A stretch of 64,000 nucleotides of DNA from Dipteris shenzhenensis (GCA_047967505.1 CM106538.1); one strand, 5' to 3'. Positions 1-11,489 are shown, numbered from the stretch's first letter. Numbers and translations: made by a program. The notes: generated by a model not told the origin, from the sequence alone.

Positions 1-587
1 ACATCTCAATGTCCAAGTTAGAGATTACCATGTACTGTGTGAAATGATTATTTCCCCAACCTATCTCCATATTCCGACTAAAGTCATTCATAGCATTGAT
101 GAAACACTATGCATCATCTTCTTCGAATCTTTCTTTTGTAGTAAAGGTACCAAGCTATCAAGAGCTAACCACACTCGCGCCTTTTCTAGTCTTTTTTGTC
201 CCTTCCCCTCTCGTTCACAACAGGCATTGTGTAACTTTCTCCATACATCAAACTCATTAGCACATTTGAGCTTGTCATTCTTCTTCTTTGCAGAAAGGAA
301 TTTCAAAGCCTTGACACCACCAAAGCTTGGTTACAAGGAACATTGCTTGTTTTTCCAGATCTTTTCTCATCTTTTGTAATCTTTACTTGCCCAAAGTGTA
401 GTCCCATATCTAAAAGAACCTTTTCGATTCTTGCAATCATCCTCTCACTCTCTCGTTGGGGCTTCAAGTTATATTCATCAATGATGTACAAATACACACA
501 ATGAGTACAATTTGTGCACTTCTTGAAATTCCTCTTAAGGGTTTTTATTAAAACATGTATTTTTAAAAATTAGGGTTTTGGGCCCTA
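1..587. other. no recognisable gene
   Basis: AT-rich sequence with short open frames on both strands. None shows a family motif or a coherent protein composition. I see nothing supportable here. Confidence 0.5.
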
Positions 588-597
588 TATAAAATAA
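588..597 (+). promoter_or_regulatory. TATA box-like element upstream of the H3-like pseudogene
   Basis: TATATAAAAT lies about 130 bases before the ATG at 726, followed by a C/T-rich leader (620-720). It is a plausible plant core promoter. A chance match in AT-rich DNA cannot be excluded. Confidence 0.35.
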
Positions 598-725
598 TGT
601 GCCCTCATTTTCATTTCATTATTTAAAGAGCTCTCCACTCCCACACCACCTCCCACTTGCCCCTAACATTTCCACCCTATCTCTCACACCCTCACCCTTT
701 CTCTCGCACACTCTCTCCATCCCCC

Positions 726-1463
726 ATGGCCAGGCCCAAGATCAAGGCACCACGGAGACTAGCACAGCCAGAACCACCTCCAGACTTAGAGACAGAGAGT
801 GAGAGCCTCCCCCCCTCTCCCCCCGATGATCCCCATCGAAGGGAGAAACTGCCAATCCAAAAGCCAGACAGGGAGCAAGAGGGACAGAGGAAGGCACAAG
901 AGGAGGGACAGAGGAAGGCACAAGAAGATACTTTGATAGAGATGGATGACTTAGAGAGCATAGAGGACGAGTGTGAGGAAGAGGAACAAAGGATAGAGTA
1001 GAGGAACAAGGCAAGAATAGACAATTAGGGTCCACGCCAACGGGGGAAGGGTGCCCGAGCTCCAAGTGCAGGTCAAAGAGGCCCTCAACATCCAGGAAGA
1101 GGCCCTCCACATCAAGGGCAAAGAGGCCTTCATCTAATGAGGCGGTACAGATTCAAGCCAAGGGTAGTGGCACTTTAGGAGATCATAAAGTTTCAGAAGT
1201 CCATTGTTTTTGCTCATCCCGATGGCCAGCTTCGCAAGGGTGGATGCGAGGTCATGTAGGACCTCAACCTTAGCCCAACGTCTTGATTTTATAGGCGCAG
1301 AGTTGTGGAGGCATCCTGGTGTATTTCTAGAGATGCCTTGCTTGCCCTGCAGCATGTAGGTGAGGCCTACCTAGTAGACCTCATGGATGACACCCAGCTG
1401 GTTGCCATCCATAGGAAAAGTGTTGCGGTGATCGCCATAGACATGCAATTTTGTATGTCCTAG
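726..1463 (+). pseudogene. histone H3-family pseudogene, CENH3-like
   Basis: The frame opens with MARPKIKAPRRLAQ, which resembles the MART/K start of plant centromeric H3. A long charged tail follows, carrying a duplicated EGQRKAQE block (about 885-935) and an acidic stretch. A stop comes near 1000. A lysine/serine/arginine-rich segment (about 1030-1135, SKRPSTSRKRPSTSRAKRPS) is then followed, one frame over, by RRYRFKPRVVAL and EIIKFQKS, matching the H3 alpha-N/alpha-1 region (RRYRPGTVALREIRKYQKS). It ends with ALLALQHVGEAYLVDLMDDT, then QLVAIHRKSVAVIAIDMQ, matching H3 alpha-2/alpha-3. Canonical H3 has no such long tail, so a CENH3 origin is favoured. In-frame stops and at least one frameshift make it a pseudogene. 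The H3 fold is intronless here, which suggests a retrocopy, but no poly(A) tract is obvious. The H3 family call is firm; the CENH3 call is inference. Confidence 0.7.
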
Positions 1464-3148
1464 GAAGCCCAAGGGCACTTAGGGATTTTATATGCTCCAC
1501 CTTGTACTCTACCTACAGGCATCTACCTTGTACTCTGCTACGGGCATCTACCTTGTACTCTGCCTATAAGCATCAATATAATAAAATGTCTTTTTTAGAA
1601 TTATCTTTGTATGTGCAATCTCAAATTTATTTTCAGTGTATTTCCAATCTATTAATTTACTTACATGCACTCTCAATTTACTTACGAAAGACTTTTTGAT
1701 GACGTATACAACATCAAAATGAAATAATAATTATCAAATCACAATAGAACATGCAAAAGGAAATAATACTCAATTTTACTTAACATAGAAAAGGAAAGAT
1801 CTGTAATGCCAGCTAGCCTGCAATAGCTATAATACTATGTAGCGGACCATATCATGTGTCCGAGAACAAAAACAAAGCTACACTATGCCTAATCAGAACA
1901 ACACAATCGGTAGTAGGACGGATGGGCCTCATCTTCACCATCTGACTGAGGACCCTGAACTTCATGATGTTCATCTTTCCATCTGGCGATAATTGTCTAT
2001 GGAACACCAAAATGTGTTGAGCCACTCTGTTGATGTAGTGGCTGATCGATGCCATCCCCCACCATAAGACTCTCTCGTTCCACCCTTGCATCTAGTATAC
2101 TCATCAACCCATAAGATATCCTGCAACCAACATATTACATAAAAACCCAAAGATTATATAAATTAATAAAATATTATTTTTCAAGAATTACTAAGAATAA
2201 GGGTTTTCATAGACAAAAAATCATATCTTTAAAAAATTTGATTTGGGAGGCCACTGGGACCCTAGCAACCATGCCCATCAATTTTATGCCAAAAAAACCC
2301 ATGCCAGCCCAAAATCTGACATCATGCCTGCAGTAGTAATCATCCATGTAAGCCTGGTGGTGGTAACTGGAAGTTGAGTAATGACAAGCCACTACGGTGT
2401 GGCTGGTAATTAATTACTAGCCCGATGGGTCTTAGCTATTGCCACCACAGATGTGGCTGGGAATCTTAGACGCCGCCACCTCTAATCATTCATTATCATG
2501 CAAGTCAATACTACTGCCTTGAATTATTCAAAATTCGGGCCAACCATCGCAATGGCTCTAACCTTGAGGGTAGTCGGGCTACAACCACTGCGGTGCTCTC
2601 ACCTTGATAGTGTAGTTAGGCTACAAACCGCTATTCCATTCTCTTAATCGTTTCCTCTTCTATCCCTCTTGAATGTTTTGTTCTACCTTGCAATCTCAAG
2701 CCTCCACTATTCCATTTCCTTCACTGCTTCATCTTCTATCCCTCTTGACCATTTCTTTCTCCCTTGCAATCAAACTGCAAACTCAAGCCTCAACTATTCG
2801 ATTTCCTTCACTGTTTCATCTTCTATCCCTCTCAACCATTTCTATCTCCCTTGCACTCTTCTTGGGAGCTCCTCACACAATATTTCCTCCCCCTCTGTAG
2901 CACAATGCAAGAGCCCCTCCTCCCTTGGTCTTGAAATCGTGACATATGGGAACTCTGCTTCATCTTCTATCTCTTTTGACCATTTCTTTCTCCCTTGCAA
3001 TCGGACTGCAAACTCAAGCCTCAATTATTCCATTTCATTCACTGTTTCATCTTCTATCCCTCTCGACTATTTCTATCTCCCTTGCACTCTTCCTACAGCT
3101 TCTATCCCATATCTCAAAGGTAGCCAACCACCAAATCTCCTGTTCTAA
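1464..3148. other. intergenic; possible decayed exon at about 1860-2120 (-)
   Basis: Mostly AT-rich. On the minus strand about 2120-1860 reads as a fairly coherent peptide (VERESLMVGDGIDQP, then ARWKDEHHEVQG, DGEDEAHPSYY) broken by TAG codons, with an AG just upstream. I do not recognise the family. Around 2640-3130 there is a diverged C/T-rich direct repeat (phrase 'cttctatccctcttgaccatttc', about three copies). Its long plus-strand ORFs are Ser/Leu-rich artefacts of that repeat. Confidence 0.4.
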
Positions 3149-4390
3149 TTACACACTGAACTGTCTTGCGTTATCAAGCTCAACTTCAAGGTCCAGTATT
3201 CTATTCATCATTGTCAAACTAACTCTTTCTAATTTTTTACTTTTGACCATCTCACTTTCATCAAGCTTTAGTACAATCTTCAGAGTACCATTCCATTCCT
3301 CCATAGGCATATCATAAAACTTCACCATGGCTTTCAAATCTCTTCGAACATCCTTCACAAAGTTATTGTTGAATGTCAATTCCAATTCTTTAGTCTCTCT
3401 AGCCTTTGTTTTCAAAGTTAGTGTACTACATACATGCTGAGGCTCACCGACTAAATCAAGTATGCCCAAATTGAGTGCATACCTGGCCTTATCAACATCA
3501 GTTGGTTTAGGAAGCGGGGCTTTAACTTTTGCTCCCAGAGAAAGACATGCTATTTTTAAGCTCTTAAATATGAGCCGATATGCCCTTGTACTTATCCCTG
3601 TAGTATTACAAACTCCCTGTGTACTAGTTGCATTGGAATGCTCCACAACTTTATTCATTGACTCGGATGTTATCTCTGATTTTAGACTTTTAAATTTTGG
3701 ATGGTGTATAATAGACTCCAAAATTTTTTTTGTGAACACTTCACCCATAGCACCATAGTGTTCATCATGGATAGACATATACAAGCTCTCACTCGATGCT
3801 TCCAGTGACCACTTTTCCTGGATATTTCATCCATTGGATGCAATTTGCTCTTACGTAGTCTTGGACCCATTGGAGTATCCTTCATTAGTGCTCTCTCCCA
3901 ATTGAGCATCTAATGTTTAAACCTTTACCTATAATTCTAGATTTTTCTTCTCTATGCCATTATATGCAGACATTTGAACACTTGTAGCTTGCATAGATGA
4001 TACCAAATGCTGATTCCAAGCCTCCAACATTGCGATCCTTTTGTCTCTTTCATGAAGCAAAGATTAATATTGGTTGTGAAGGCTACTTGCTCCATGACCA
4101 ATCAACCTTCAACAATATCCTAACAAACCATTCTCACCCTTACATAGGAACTTTATTAAGCTAGTCAATCCATAGAATTGAGGAGTCTGAAAAGTTTGTG
4201 GATCTACTAGATATATTTTCCCTTCTAACCACAAATCCATATGTGCTTTTCCTTGATTTTGAAGAGCTACTAAATCAATTTCCCTTGCTAAGGAGGATTC
4301 ATTCCTTTTTAAAAATGGTGCATTCTCTGCATTTATTTGAAAATGGATATCCACCTTTTTTTAATTCCGAGCAGCTTGCATGATTTCATG
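3149..4390 (-). pseudogene. decayed gene of unknown family with 211-aa open segment
   Basis: The best-preserved part is a 211-residue open frame (3784-3149) containing YGAMGEVFTKKILESIIHH, ITSESMNKVVEHSNATSTQ and GISTRAYRLIFKSLK, with a hydrophilic, helix-rich composition. Upstream, in shifted frames, are a probable coiled coil (HERDKRIAMLEAWNQHL near 4050) and a 81-residue segment (4354-4109) with REIDLVALQNQGKAHMDLW. The pieces share one direction and a plausible order, suggesting one protein gene broken by frameshifts and stops. Composition differs from the random AT-rich ORFs nearby. I do not recognise the family. A transposon-encoded accessory protein is possible, and I assign no function. 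Confidence 0.45.
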
Positions 4391-5042
4391 CACTTTCCAC
4401 CTAATATAATATAACATTGACATCAACAAATAATATAAAAACATGACATGTTTCAAAAAAAGTGTCAAACCAAGCAAAAATGAAAACCCCAATTGCATGC
4501 AAAATCTAACGATTGAAATCTACAAATTCAAAAAAACATAAACTTATCATTAAACACTGTTAAACTATGTGAATCAACAATACCTCACAGGGATCTTTGA
4601 AGAAAAAATGTGATCAAAATTGTCCTCCTCAATGGTCCCTCTTGTAATCCAGGATGTTGAAATTAATGGATTTTTCTCCAATACTAATTATATGCTTCAA
4701 AAAATCTCCAAATCTATTTCAAACCATCTTCTATAAAAAACCTCTATAGCAAGAGTGTATCTTTTAAAACCAAAAAAACTTTCTTCCTCTTTAAATCATG
4801 TATTAAAAGAAAATAAACTACAAATTAACTGCTTCTTCAAAGTTGCATCATAAAATCTCATTATTTTCATTGTCTTGCATTGTTCTAAAGGTTTTCTCAC
4901 CTGAATCTCCATGCAAGTTGCTCTGATAGACCCTGATTTGAGTTGAAAACTAAAAACATTCTAAAACTACATGAATGAACAGTACCTGATTCTTAGAGCA
5001 AGGTCCTTTGAAAGAAAAATGTGATCAAAATTGTCCCTCCCA

Positions 5043-5339
5043 TGTTGGGATATCTCAAGGTGTATGCCTCAGGCACACCTTATGTTTCTATGTGTGAGTG
5101 CTAGAGGCACAGTTAGGTGCCCACAAGCACAGTTAGGTGGTGGAAAAGCCACATAGGATGATTTAGTGAATCTAGGAGCAGATTAAGGAGATGATTGTGG
5201 AGCTTTGAGGTCATCAGTGATGTCAGTGAGCATGTATGAGGTGCCTACTAAGGACCTCACTCTTCTTCATTCTACAACCAAGTAATGCAAGTATTCTGAG
5301 TTTGTGTCCACTCTTTGCTTTCCTTTCAGCTTTCCAACA
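5043..5339 (+). repeat. 5' LTR
   Basis: This 297-bp repeat has TG...CA termini and starts directly after TCCCA. It contains a short internal direct repeat ('cacagttaggtg' twice, 5107-5138). Confidence 0.92.
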
Positions 5340-5352
5340 TGGTATCAGAGCC
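5340..5352 (+). other. primer-binding site, initiator tRNA-Met
   Basis: TGGTATCAGAGCC directly abuts the 5' LTR. This is the usual PBS of plant Ty1/copia elements. Confidence 0.9.
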
Positions 5353-6176
5353 ATTTGATCCCCCTTGAGCCCATCTTCTTCTTCTTCTTCTTCTTCACCA
5401 TCTCTCCCTCTTCTCCCAAAAATTTGCTTGAGCTTGTTCTCCTTCAATCCTCAACCATTTCCCACGCCCTTTCTGCTGGAGATCCCTCTTGTTGGGGCGA
5501 ATTTCGGGCTGGAATGAATTAATGAAATATGCGCGCTGCTCGTCGCCATTGCACGAAAATCATCGATCCTTCTTCCTGCAAGTTCTCTGCACCTGCTCTG
5601 TCTTTGTCTAATTCCTTTTAGGGCAAGCTTCTCCATCCTAGAGCTACCTTGTGCTGAAATCTGAGCAGCAATGGCTGCATATTGAAGGAGAAAACAGAGA
5701 AAAACCAGTCGACTTTGTTCAAGAAGGTGAAGGCGACCTGACGCATATTTTCGCCTCTTCTTCCCAGAGGATCTACTATGGTATACCAGCTTTCTTTTGC
5801 CTCAGAAAGCCCCCTTTCTTTTGCTTTGAAGAGTGTGATATGAGCCCTCCAAGTTCAGCTCTCTAGTTTTGACAGTTTTGACATACTTTTGAAAATGATG
5901 CTACATAAAATGCTACTCTAGCATTTCTGATCTTTTGAAGTTTTCAATAACTTCACTACAAGTGTTGCTTCAGTTTTGTTTTGACTTGCTAGACCTAGTT
6001 GTGATTGGAAAGTGTTTATTTCATTCACTTCTATGAAGCATGCAAAAAGTAGCATCATTGTTTGAAAACTAGTCACTACTATTTACTACATCAAGTGCAT
6101 ATACTTTGGAAGTATTTCAGTTCTTTTTGCCTTGTAAGAGAGAAGACACTACCCAATACCTAGGTTAGAGCCTCTC

Positions 6177-6578
6177 ATGGCTTGTTTATGCAAAATATGT
6201 GAAAAGCCAAAACATAAAGCAATGTCTTGTTATGCTACAAAGGATGAAAATGCCAACCTGACTTCCTTGTTGAAGATTGCCAAAACAATGGTTGCCAAAA
6301 AGGAAGCAACTACAGAGATCTACCCTCTCATGGCACTTTTATTTGACTCCAAGTACAAGAAAAAGATGAAGGTCAGATACCTAAGATATGCTTCTCTACA
6401 CAACTATGGAGATGACAAGATAATTGTTCTCTTGAAGGATATGACTTTCAGATCCACTTGTTCTATCATAGTACCATCTTATAAGGCACTAGACACTGCC
6501 CATGTGGTAAGACCTTGCCTTGACATGGATATTTTGCCTCCACAAGATGAGGCATCCCATGAAGATTATGCATTTTAA
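6177..6578 (+). CDS. 133-aa CCHC zinc-knuckle protein of the LTR element
   Basis: This uninterrupted ORF is the only substantial one between the LTRs. Residues 5-18, CKICEKPKHKAMSC, fit C-X2-C-X4-H-X4-C exactly, the nucleocapsid-type zinc knuckle, but lack the usual glycines around the histidine. The remainder is lysine-rich (KKKMKVRYLRYASLHNYGDD) with a short acidic C-terminus (DEASHEDYAF). A role in packaging or RNA binding is inferred from the knuckle and location. It could also be a transduced host segment. No capsid domain is evident upstream, and the ORF is unusually short for gag. Confidence 0.6.
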   Translation: MACLCKICEKPKHKAMSCYATKDENANLTSLLKIAKTMVAKKEATTEIYPLMALLFDSKYKKKMKVRYLRYASLHNYGDDKIIVLLKDMTFRSTCSIIVPSYKALDTAHVVRPCLDMDILPPQDEASHEDYAF

Positions 6579-6942
6579 ATCATCTCTATGTATGCTCCAG
6601 ATCTCTCTTTTTATGTCAAGGTACTCAGCCTGGATAGTCCTCCAAAATGAATGAAAATAAACTATTGTGTGTTGTGTGTTTTGTAAACACCTCTGGTCAC
6701 CTTATGATGTAGGCCATGTGTATGTTTGTTCCATGGTACCTCCTACAGACATTGTGTGCATGTACATGTAGGGGAGATAACCATTGGAATGTCTGTTTGT
6801 ATCCCTTTCCGTTTACCTTACACCCAAGGGAACCCTTGCTAGCATGAGAACCTAGCCATAGATTTATCCTTGACCACCATGAGATGGCATGAGAAACTAT
6901 GAGACTAGATGTATCCTTGACATAGCCTGAGGCATTTCCTTG

Positions 6943-7250
6943 AGGGGGGGTTTGTTGGGATATCTCAAGGTGTATGCCTTAGGCACACCTTATGTTTCTA
7001 TGTGTGAGTGCTAGAGGCACAGTTAGGTGCCCACAAGCACAGTTAGGTGGTGGAAAAGCCACATAGTATGATTGAGTGAATCTAGGAGCAGATTGAGGAG
7101 ATGATTGTGGAGCTTTGAGGTCATCAGTGATGTCAGTGAGCATGTATGAGGTGCCTACTTAAGGACCTCACTCTTCTTCATTCTACAACCAAGTAATGCA
7201 AGTATTCTGAGTTTGTGTCCACTCTTTGCTTTCCTTTCAGCTTTCCAACA
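6943..7250 (+). repeat. 3' LTR with polypurine tract
   Basis: The purine tract 'gaggggggg' (6942-6950) precedes the 298-bp 3' LTR starting TGTTGGGATATC at 6953. The LTR ends at 7250 before TCCCA. Confidence 0.9.
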
Positions 7251-7600
7251 TCCCAGTGGTCCCAAATGTGTCCCAGGATTGATGAAGTTGATGGTTCTTG
7301 CTTACAAATTATATGCTCCCAAACATCTCGAAATCTATTTCAAGCAATATTTTGTAGAAAACCATTGATAGTAAGAGTGAAAAAGACTCATTTCTCATGG
7401 AATTTCTTACAAAACAAACAAATTTTTCAATGTTTTCAAACCATGAAATAAAACAAAACAACACAACTACACAAAATAAACTACAAACTAACTATCCCTT
7501 CAAAGTTACATCATTAACAAACAAATCTCGTCATAATTACTGTGTTGTTTTGTTCCAAAGATTATCTCACCTGAACCTCCATAGAAGCTGTCTGGATGGA

Positions 7601-8483
7601 CCCCAAACCCTCACAAATGGTTCAAAATCATGCACCCTTGAGATGGCAGCAGGGAAAGTAACTAGTATTGAGAGATTGGCAAAAGAAAATTTGGTTCTCA
7701 TGCATCAGCAACTGCAATGCCTGAAAGTCAATCTTATTTGATCCTTTCTCAAAGAATCTCATCCAATAGCTCCTTCTAAGCTCCAAACACCTTACATCAT
7801 TCATGGCTCGCTTAGAACATTGATTGCCTTGTCTTCTTATATGAAATGATTTCATATCGTGGGAGAATCTCATATGAGATAGGAAGTGCCGCGATTTGAA
7901 GGAGAAGCACCCAAAATAGAGAAAGAAGAAGGTAGGTTGAATCTCATTCAAAAACCTTGAACGTTTTGAAAGAATGAGAGTGAAATGGGAGGGAAATGTA
8001 GGTAGAGAAGAGAAGTGACGAGATTTTGGCATGAGAGTCCATCCCATGAGAGGGAGAATAGAGAAAGAAGCCTCCTGCTCAAGAGCCAATAGGAAATTGG
8101 AAAAGAGGATTGGAGCAAAGAAAAATTCGAAATGGTGCTCAAAAATGAGGGGGAAGCAAGAGGAATGAGAGAGAATGAAAGGGTGTCGTAGTTGGATGGG
8201 AGGATTTGGTTTCACGTCAAAGTTTGGTTGAGAAACTAGGTTTCTCAGTTTGGTTACAATTTAAAAATGTGAGGGGAGAGTTGAGGCTCAGTTGAGGTAG
8301 CAAGTGGGAGCTCCACCTCATTGTTTGGGCCATTGAATAAAGAAATAGAGAAGTCATGCCACTTCCAATATTCTATTGCCCTCCATCAGCCAATATTGTA
8401 TTGTGCTTTATTCACCTTATTCTTCCATGTCATCAGCCCAAGGGCTTCCTTACAGGGCCCTTTTTGAGTCCAAATTTTTTGTA
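7601..8483. other. no recognisable gene
   Basis: This stretch contains a 195-codon open frame on the minus strand (8215-7628). Its Phe/Ser/His-rich composition comes from a purine-rich plus strand, and no motif is visible, so I do not call it a gene. Confidence 0.4.
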
Positions 8484-8592
8484 ATGATTCTCCGTTTACT
8501 AAACATTTCAACTATATGAGTGCCCATGTGATGTTGATCGAGAGGCAAAGATTTCTCACAAAATCTCCCCCCCCTCCTCACACACACACACA

Positions 8593-8646
<54 letters not shown>

Positions 8647-8775
8647 CTCAGTGGGCCATTGCCTTCTCCTCTTGGCCTAGGCTATAAAATGGAAATCAAT
8701 TTCATTCAAAATGTCCATTAAGCGTAACACAAATGTGATTGCACGTGTTGTGATAGATTGCTTGGTCATTATATT
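8484..8775 (+). repeat. dispersed repeat, copy 1, with (CA)n(CT)n microsatellite
   Basis: Near-identical to 15309-15613: 'tctccgtttactaaa', 'gtgcccatgtgatgttgatc', a C-run/CA tract, (CT)n (8596-8641), then 'cagtgggccattgcc' and 'gattgcttggtcattata'. The family is unknown. Copy 2 has a shorter CT tract. Confidence 0.75.
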
Positions 8776-10521
8776 TATGAAACCCGACCACCATCACTTA
8801 AGTGAGCAGACTTCATGGTTTTTAGAGGCATTGGCCAATTGATCAGAGGGTAGATTGCACATCATTTGATTTTACACACACATGCCACCATTGTAAAGCC
8901 TATTGGCTATTTTCGAGCACTATGCACTTCATTTAAGCCTTGTAAAGCCTCTTGTCTATTATCAGCATCATTTTCCACAAGCTTTGTAATAGATTGGATT
9001 ATATATTGCAGTTCTATCTTTACCAACAGTTCAGATTGCACTTGATACTCTTCCAAGGCTCAATGTTGCCTTAGTTGGAGCCTTGGTGCCTCCATGATGG
9101 GCATCACAGCTCTGTCTACTAACTCAAATCATTAGTCATGCCTTCTAATAGAACACCATTGTAACACATAAAATTAAGCATACTAATCAAACCATCCTAA
9201 ATGACATGCCAAAATCCCTTATAAAATTCAACAATGAGCCCATCTTGTTTTAGAACGTTCTCACAAGTCCTCTCCCATTCACTATCAACCATAGGAGAAG
9301 AATTGTCGAGGATGCAATCGCAAAATCAATCCAACCATGATGTCTAGGCAATATTGTGAGAATATTCTTGAAATATGGAATAAAATGATATATGGTTGTA
9401 AGCTCTCTACAAGTTGTGAAGGTGATAGCTCATGCAATCTTATCTTAATCTTGCTAAATATTGCTATCAAAATTTAATGGCCCTTTAATGGGCCGCCACT
9501 TTTGAAATCCCCTCCTAATCCTCTTCCATCTTCCTCGTCATCTCCTTCTCCCCCATCCTCCATGATCCCCTCTTGCTAAATCAACACCCTCTCCACTTCT
9601 TCCTCTTCAAACCCTGATGTGGATCTACCAAAGGCTTCCCCTTCCCTAGATTCCTTGAGCATGCAACGCTTTACCTTCCTCGATTAAGGCTTCCCTGGAT
9701 TCCTTTTGATCTCTTGCAGGTTGTAGATTACTGCCCAACTCTCTAGGACTGCTATTGGACCTGTTGTAATCTTGGTTGCTTTGGGCTACAGCACTGTGAT
9801 CGTTGCATGCATGAGACATTGGTCTGGTGTAGTCGTTGCCATTGGTTGTCAAAGGTCTCCATCTCCAGGATCGCATTCAGGTTCTTGTTGATTTTGCAAT
9901 TGGCCCTGTGGCTCACCGGGATGGAAGGGAGTGCTAATTGTAAGGCAAAAAGAAAGAATTCTTTTTCTTTACCATTCTAGGATCGTCACACATTTCAATG
10001 TCTGGCTTTGTTTCGTCAAATTCTGCTCCTGTTTGGGGTCGGATTCTACCCTCATCTTGATCTTCCATTTTCGGTGAGAAAGACCTTAGTGCATTAGCAA
10101 TTCTGTTATAGCTCCTTGCTGCTTGCTTGATGAGGCCTTTGCTTTAAGTTGGCTGACATTGAGTAGTTGTGGCGATGGTCTCAGCGACCACTCTGAATGT
10201 ATTGAACAACACCACCTCAACACTGTGTGTCAAATACTGAGAACCAAATGAGGAGATCGGGGGCACGTGCAGGGAGCTTCTAGCTCTACAATGGCTGGAA
10301 TCACTGTGGAGAGTGGGAACCATGCCTATGTGGGAAGGAGCAACCATGTGGGCGATTCAAGGAGGGTGCGCTTGACAGGCCTGCAACACAGGGCCTCCAA
10401 GCAGGGTGACACAGTTCGAGATCACAGTCGCAGGCTCTGGCATGTGCCCTTCTTTTTGTCTTTGCCCTTCAGTGAGGGGATGGAGATCTATGTCTACTGC
10501 AGCATCGTTGGCTGCTTTACT
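8776..10521. other. no recognisable gene
   Basis: Only short, low-quality ORFs occur on either strand. From about 9640 the sequence becomes less AT-rich and resembles decayed copia-associated DNA leading into the gag remains downstream. No motif is clear. Confidence 0.4.
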
Positions 10522-10658
10522 ATTTGCCTGGTCCTTTCTTTTTGCCAGCTCTTGCTGGGTCTTTCCCGTAGGAGAATTAGCATTTGTAGGCTATAGGTTG
10601 CCTTTGTTTTGCAGGTCTATGTTTGCTCCATATTGACTTTGCCCTTTGATTTTGGGTT
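10522..10658 (+). repeat. direct repeat, copy 1, flanking copia gag remains
   Basis: About 137 bp ('tttgcctggtcctttc' to 'ccctttgattttggg') repeated at 11354-11489 with roughly 90% identity. The pair brackets the gag fragment, so it may be decayed LTR-like or a duplicated untranslated region. Confidence 0.7.
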
Positions 10659-10718
10659 GGCAAAGCCACATAGCCTACTGCAAAGGTCTGCTTCAAAGGT
10701 GACTAAAGGTAGAGGCCT

Positions 10719-11300
10719 TTGCTGATTTCACTTGAGCGAGTGTGCATTGATCAAGAGAGATTTGCAATGAGTGCAAAGGATTCAAGGTTGACGGAAACTT
10801 TAGGGAAGCTACACAAGTATCCATGGCACCTCATTTGGTGTGTCAAAAGGTTGACATCAGTCAGCTTGCCAGGCTATTCAAAAGCAAGCTTCCACGTAGC
10901 TTCAATGGGCTGGTTACTACCCTAATGGCTAGAGTAAAGTTGAAACCTCTCACCTTTAAGGAGGTTTGTCCTCTGTTGCTCCAGGAGGAAGCTAGGTTGA
11001 AGTTGCAGGGTAAGATGGCAACAACAAAGCATTTACTGCTTTTACAAATGCAAACCCAGTAAGGCTTAAGTATTTTTTTAGGTGATGGCAAGTCTTCAAA
11101 CAATGAGAGTAAGAGGAGGAAATTTGTACTATTGTGATCATCCTCAACATCTTGTGTGAGATTGTAGGAAGAAAGAAGGTAGATCAGAAAAAGGAGGCAA
11201 AGCCCAAGAAGAAAGAGTCAGTGTCAGTTTCAGCAGAGGAGAATTGTTCCAGGCAGGACAAAGTCAGCCAAAGAGCCCACTTACGGGCTTTTTTGCCTAC
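10719..11300 (+). pseudogene. Ty1/copia gag remnant
   Basis: An open segment (10823-11062) reads RLFKSKLPRSFNGLVTTLMA and LKPLTFKEVCPLLLQEEARL. This matches the gag (UBN2-type) pattern 'LP.SF..LV..L.....LTF.EV...LLQEE.R' of copia elements. About 30 codons later a knuckle-like YYCDHPQHLV*DCRKKEG follows, with the first cysteine and an internal arginine codon lost. Gag packages the element RNA. Here frameshifts and stops mean no product. No protease or pol follows before the second direct repeat. Confidence 0.65.
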
Positions 11301-11353
11301 TCTTGCATAAATATATATGTTTTTGAATCCTACTAACGGGAAGATGCTTTAAT

Positions 11354-11489
11354 ATTTGCCTGGTCCTTTCTTTTTGCCAGGTCTTGCTGGGTCTTTCCCG
11401 TAGGATCATCTGCATTTGTAGGCTGCAGGTCGCCTTTGTTTTGCAGGTCTATGTTTGCTGCATATTGACTTTGCCCTTTGATTTTGGGC
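11354..11489 (+). repeat. direct repeat, copy 2
   Basis: Second copy of the repeat at 10522-10658, starting 832 bp downstream. Confidence 0.7.

Larger units (their letters stand above)
5043..7250 (+). mobile_element. complete non-autonomous LTR retrotransposon (TR-GAG-like, 2.2 kb)
   Basis: Two LTRs (5043-5339 and 6953-7250) start TGTTGGGATATC and end TTTCCAACA. They differ at about five positions, so roughly 98% identity and a recent insertion. The element is flanked by a perfect 5-bp target duplication, TCCCA (5038-5042 and 7251-7255). A PBS complementary to initiator tRNA-Met follows the 5' LTR, and a G-run polypurine tract (6943-6950) precedes the 3' LTR. The 1.6 kb interior has no protease, integrase or reverse transcriptase; its only credible ORF is the CCHC protein at 6177-6578. 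It must therefore use proteins from another Ty1/copia-like element. Length and content fit the plant TR-GAG/TRIM class. Confidence 0.92.
4540..7600. repeat. two-copy direct repeat of about 0.42 kb, second copy split by an LTR retrotransposon
   Basis: Phrases recur in order, such as 'tgtgatcaaaattgtcc' (about 4610 and 5021), the 'atatgct..aaat.tc.aaatctatttcaa' block (4690 and 7310) and 'ctcacctgaa.ctccat' (4896 and 7567). The first copy is about 4560-4950. The second starts about 4970, is interrupted at 5042/7256 by the LTR element, and resumes to about 7600. The unit is 410-460 bp. Confidence 0.6.

Noticed and set aside
692-1133. Minus-strand ORFs of 60-122 codons overlapping the H3-like pseudogene
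   Set aside because: Ser/Leu/Pro-rich antisense shadows; the plus strand carries recognisable H3-fold sequence.
2669-3317. Plus-strand ORFs of 159 and 123 codons, Ser/Leu-rich
   Set aside because: Derived from a diverged C/T-rich direct repeat; the internal periodicity matches the DNA repeat.
7628-8215. 195-codon minus-strand ORF
   Set aside because: Phe/Ser/His-rich with no motif, lying opposite a purine-rich strand; no promoter or homologous pattern seen.
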